From assembly GCA_003024985.2 (NCBI GenBank), contig PXIH01S0002792.1: 10,440 nucleotides of DNA; one strand, 5' to 3'. Numbering within the stretch: position 1 is the stretch's first letter; the number at the start of each line of letters is the position of its first letter. The DNA is from Euperipatoides rowelli (taxonomy: Eukaryota > Onychophora > Udeonychophora > Euonychophora > Peripatopsidae). Of the stretch, positions 1-10,440 are shown piece after piece. A program made the position numbers and the translations under genes. The notes beneath the pieces were generated by a model. The model worked only from the letters and a program-made list of their open reading frames with translations. It had not been told where the DNA came from and did no database searches.

Positions 1-644
1 CGGGAACTGCTTTCGCAAAAGCTTAAAATTTGGTTCTTTAGTTCAGAACTGGTTAGAACCATTTCACTAATATGCCTAAGATTCTGTCCAAAGATGGCAG
101 AGCATTTTGAAAAATTACTCCTGAAAAATTTTCATTTCATGGCTTTGGATTATATCATTCTCACCCCTTCAATTGTATATTTTTTAATTACTGTACATGT
201 TATTTTAACACTTTACAACTACAGTCGAAAATATGTGTGCATTAGCTAGATTTGTCAGTATTGACTGGGCACATTACACACAGATTCAACTAAAAATAAT
301 TAAATTTAGCAAAACGTTGGCTCAAGGTTCTCTTACCCCACAGATGCTAATGTTGTTTAAAGCCCTTTAACATGTTTAATTTAGACCCGTCTTTTGCTTC
401 TTTTTTTTTCATGTGTTCATCAGATGATGTCAATCCTTTAATATTTTTAAACAATAGCAATGTCATTATTCTAAAAATTTTAATTGTTAATTACAATTTT
501 AAACAATGTGCTTCTGATTTAAAAACAAAAAATTATTATTAAAATGTTTGTTGCAAAGTATTTTCTAATGTAATTAATATGATATTGGCCTACTTTGTTA
601 CAAAGATTATATGGCATGGCATATTTAAAAAAATCATGCATAGC

Positions 645-662
645 TGAAGCGGTGACGCTTCA
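645..662. other. Perfect 7-bp hairpin with GTGA loop
   Basis: TGAAGCG-GTGA-CGCTTCA is a perfect inverted repeat in an AT-rich intron. As RNA it would have a GNRA-class tetraloop (GUGA). No longer structure around it was recognised, so its function is unknown. Confidence 0.55.
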
Positions 663-1132
663 TTGGTTATCACAATTCTTGAAGAGATTAGTAATGTTAA
701 TTTTATCATTGTAAGTGATTTTGAAAATTTAAAATGTTAATAAATATCAAAACAATTAACAAGTAAGGTCCAAAAGAAAAATTACTTATCTTTTTCTTCT
801 TCTTAGTAAATGAGTAGAATACTTGATAAATATTTGTAAAAAAATGCTGACCATTTTTATGCCTGATAGTATTCCCTATTAAAAAATGGCCAAATTAGTT
901 GGTTTTCTTAATAATTTGGACGATATGCCTTAGTATTACAAAATATTAATAATGGTAAAATATCTCACTTAAACTAATTTCTCAGGCTATGTACAAATAT
1001 GCATGCAAAAATCAACTTTATTTGTTCATAATTCCCTCTTCCCCATACATACAGTATAACAAAGACAAAGGGAATGTCTTCATAAACTTGTATAATAGGT
1101 AATGTGGCAATTACTATTATTTAGTCCAATTT

Positions 1133-1150
1133 TTATTATTATTATTATTA
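1133..1150. repeat. (TTA)6 microsatellite
   Basis: Six TTA units in the upstream intron. Confidence 0.8.
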
Positions 1151-1522
1151 TAATTTAATTAATTATATTTTTATAAAAATAAAATTAAGATTTGACTCTT
1201 ATAAAATAATGAATAATTTAGAGAATTACACAAAATTAATTGAATAATGTTTATTTTTTTTATTTGAAAATTAAATATTATTTTACTAAATGCTGGTTTA
1301 ATATCAAAAATTAATATGGCAGTAAGATGGGGTAAATTGTTTTCAGTTATATTTATGGTGTCTTACACATTATGTTTGGGTGCAAGTGATCTGAAAACTT
1401 TCAAATTTTTGAAAAAGCAGCTTAATTATTCAAACTTCTTTACTATATTTGTATTTAGAAAAAATACTTTAAAATAATTTCATTTTATCAATATTATAGA
1501 CGATTACTTTTTTATTTTTTAG

Positions 1523-9031
<7,509 letters not shown>

Positions 9032-9167
9032 ACATTCAATTCTTAGAATTCCTGTTTAATTATTTGTACTCATTTCATAAATCACACACAGAGTTTTGTA
9101 TTTATTCTTTAGAATATCATCACTTTTATGTCACAAACTTTTTCTGATCTTTAGATCGGAATTTTTC

Positions 9168-9191
9168 TTTTTTTTTTTTAAAAAAAAAAAA
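9168..9191. repeat. T12-A12 run in the 3' UTR
   Basis: Twelve T directly followed by twelve A, flanked by TCGG (before) and CCGA (after), so a U-A hairpin with a short G-C clamp is possible in the mRNA. Confidence 0.75.
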
Positions 9192-9596
9192 CCACCGAAC
9201 TTGTGAATATTTTTTTTAACCAATGCATGTACAGTACATTCCTTTTTATTTACAGTATATAAAAAAAGAGCAATACTTTAAATTATGACCTATATATATT
9301 TTTTAATTTTTATACTTATTTGGCTATTATACAGCTTTATTGTATTTTTCTTTTTATTATGGAATTTTTTTAGATTTTAATTTTTGTCTGGTAATTTTTT
9401 TTTACTAATTCATGTAAAAATGTTGATAAATATGAAAATTGGTACAATGTAAAATCATCTGTGAATATCAAGTCTTCATAATATTTTATTACATTTCAAA
9501 CATCCTGACATTTATTTTATTTGTACTGTGTTCAGAGAAAAGAAAAAAAATATTTGTAATTTACTCATTATTTTTATATTGATATTTAATGTGAGA

Positions 9597-9602
9597 AATA
9601 AA
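9597..9602 (+). promoter_or_regulatory. POLR2B: Likely poly(A) signal AATAAA
   Basis: This is the first AATAAA downstream of the POLR2B stop, 566 nt after it, with T-rich sequence within the next 25 bases. Its role is inferred from position, with no transcript evidence. Confidence 0.6.
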
Positions 9603-9678
9603 ATAAGAAACACTTTATTTTAGGCTCATATTTCCATGACACAAACAATCTTTTACAAATGAATTAGTATTTAAAAAA

Positions 9679-9761
9679 AATAAAAATTTGACCCAAATGC
9701 TGAAGTAATAAAATTACTGTTAACCAAAATTAGTAAATATTTAGATATACTGATAAATAAA
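9679..9761 (+). promoter_or_regulatory. Alternative poly(A) signals (three AATAAA)
   Basis: Further AATAAA hexamers lie at 9679-9684, 9707-9712 and 9756-9761. They could extend the 3' UTR by about 100-170 nt. In sequence this AT-rich, chance matches are also expected. Confidence 0.3.
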
Positions 9762-10285
9762 GCCATTATAAGATACAATAGCCTATGTCTGTATGCATAT
9801 TGTACTCTAATATAAACTACAATTAAATAATTGTAGAGATGCACAGGATTTAATTGATGCTTATAGTTACCAATTATTTGCTTGGTACTAACTAGGACTT
9901 CTCAAACTTCAGGAGTGAAAATTAAAAGATAATACATTTAGGATTCCATAGTTATGCATGTCGCATCTGTTAATATTTTTAATATTTTTTTTGGAATTAT
10001 TTGACTTAATTATTTCTTGGTTTAAATTCTTAATTGCCTTTCTTCAAATCTTTATTTTTTCTTGATAATGCACAGTATATTTCCAATTAAGTGTTTTAAA
10101 ATCAAAGATGCATTATTTGGCTGGATCAGTAAATTTATCAATTTTTTCTCAGTGACAGCATAAGAAGATTCATAAACTTATTAACAAAGTAGAATAATGA
10201 CTTTTTTTTATCTTTTTATGAATGTGAAAAGGCATGCTCCCCTTTCATTATATTTTGTTGTGAAACCCACTCATATTTTCTTTTT

Positions 10286-10313
10286 TTATATACAGTATAT
10301 ATACTGTATATAA
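10286..10313. repeat. 28-bp perfect palindrome containing TACAGTA and TACTGTA
   Basis: The arms read ...TATACAGTATA and its reverse complement with no spacer. It is a perfect dyad in AT-rich 3' flank. Confidence 0.85.
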
Positions 10314-10396
10314 CCAAGATTTTAACTTCTTTATCTAGTCTATGTAATACAACAAAATGAATATGCAGATATATACATGATACAGTATACGTACAG

Positions 10397-10401
<5 letters not shown>

Positions 10402-10427
<26 letters not shown>
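10402..10427. repeat. (TA)13 microsatellite
   Basis: Thirteen TA units, bracketed by TACAGTATA on the left and TACTGTATG on the right, close to the window end. Confidence 0.9.
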
Positions 10428-10440
10428 CTGTATGTATATA

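Larger units (their letters stand above)
1..1522 (+). other. POLR2B: 3' part of an upstream POLR2B intron
   Basis: No RPB2 coding block is recognisable here in any frame; the expected preceding exon (ending before LESTTKRF) lies outside the window. The stretch is AT-rich. It contains a short inverted repeat at 31-37/55-61, one TTAA...CAACTACAGT motif (205-225), a 7-bp hairpin at 645-662, an ATTGGCCTACT word at 584 and six TTA units at 1133-1150. It ends in a T-rich acceptor tract and AG at 1521-1522. Confidence 0.85.
9032..9620 (+). other. POLR2B: Probable POLR2B 3' UTR
   Basis: This is AT- and T-rich non-coding sequence directly after the stop. The first canonical AATAAA after the stop is at 9597-9602, followed by T-rich sequence (cactttatttt), so cleavage near 9615-9625 is likely. 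The UTR would be about 590 nt. It contains a GATCT-TT-AGATC hairpin near 9147-9158, a T12-A12 run at 9168-9191 and two TACAGTA words (9230, 9251). The exact end is inferred. Confidence 0.65.
9621..10440. other. 3' flank, no gene recognised
   Basis: This is AT-rich sequence with stops in all frames and no recognisable protein or RNA gene. It contains the alternative poly(A) hexamers and, near its end, a 28-bp perfect palindrome (10286-10313), three more TACAGTA/TACTGTA words and a TA microsatellite. A neighbouring gene, if any, lies beyond the window. Confidence 0.7.

Noticed and set aside
9679-10440. A second gene downstream of POLR2B
   Set aside because: No coding block, splice-bounded exon or RNA gene could be recognised on either strand.

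Overview
This is an animal nuclear DNA window. It is AT-rich, its coding blocks are split by GT-AG introns, and there is no prokaryotic gene organisation. The only gene I can support is the 3' end of POLR2B (RPB2), the second-largest subunit of RNA polymerase II, on the + strand. Six exons join in frame into the last 295 residues and a TAA stop. The joined protein reads without gap or frameshift from the end of the wall through the hybrid-binding, anchor and zinc-binding clamp parts. Wording such as [15 protein letters not shown] and EVSDPYRVH, and the -IAPRLIAT end, looks more arthropod than vertebrate or yeast to me. A crustacean or other non-dipteran arthropod is my best guess, from memory rather than from a search.

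Layout: 1-1522 is the tail of an upstream intron. 1523-2183 holds three exons separated by introns of about 110 bp. 2184-2808 is a 625 bp intron, followed by exon 2809-2969. A 3.16 kb intron (2970-6128) precedes the anchor/clamp exon at 6129-6324. A 2.6 kb intron (6325-8941) precedes the last exon at 8942-9031. The 3' UTR probably runs to about 9620, with a first AATAAA at 9597. From there to 10440 I see non-coding flank ending in TACAGTA-rich palindromes and a TA microsatellite.

The introns hold most of the remaining structure. A foldback, MITE-like element of about 237 bp at 7161-7397 is bounded by TTAA. A composite minisatellite lies at 4407-4580, followed by C and A runs. A C-rich patch lies at 7861-7986. 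There are several short repeats and some strikingly over-represented words: TACAGTA/TACTGTA (20 copies by hand count), CAACTACAGT (4), ATTGGCCTACT (3) and TAGCCTA/TAGGCTA (7). These look like decayed repeat families and lineage-specific words.

I found no sign of an undescribed multi-gene system. The window is an ordinary housekeeping gene end with repeat-bearing introns.
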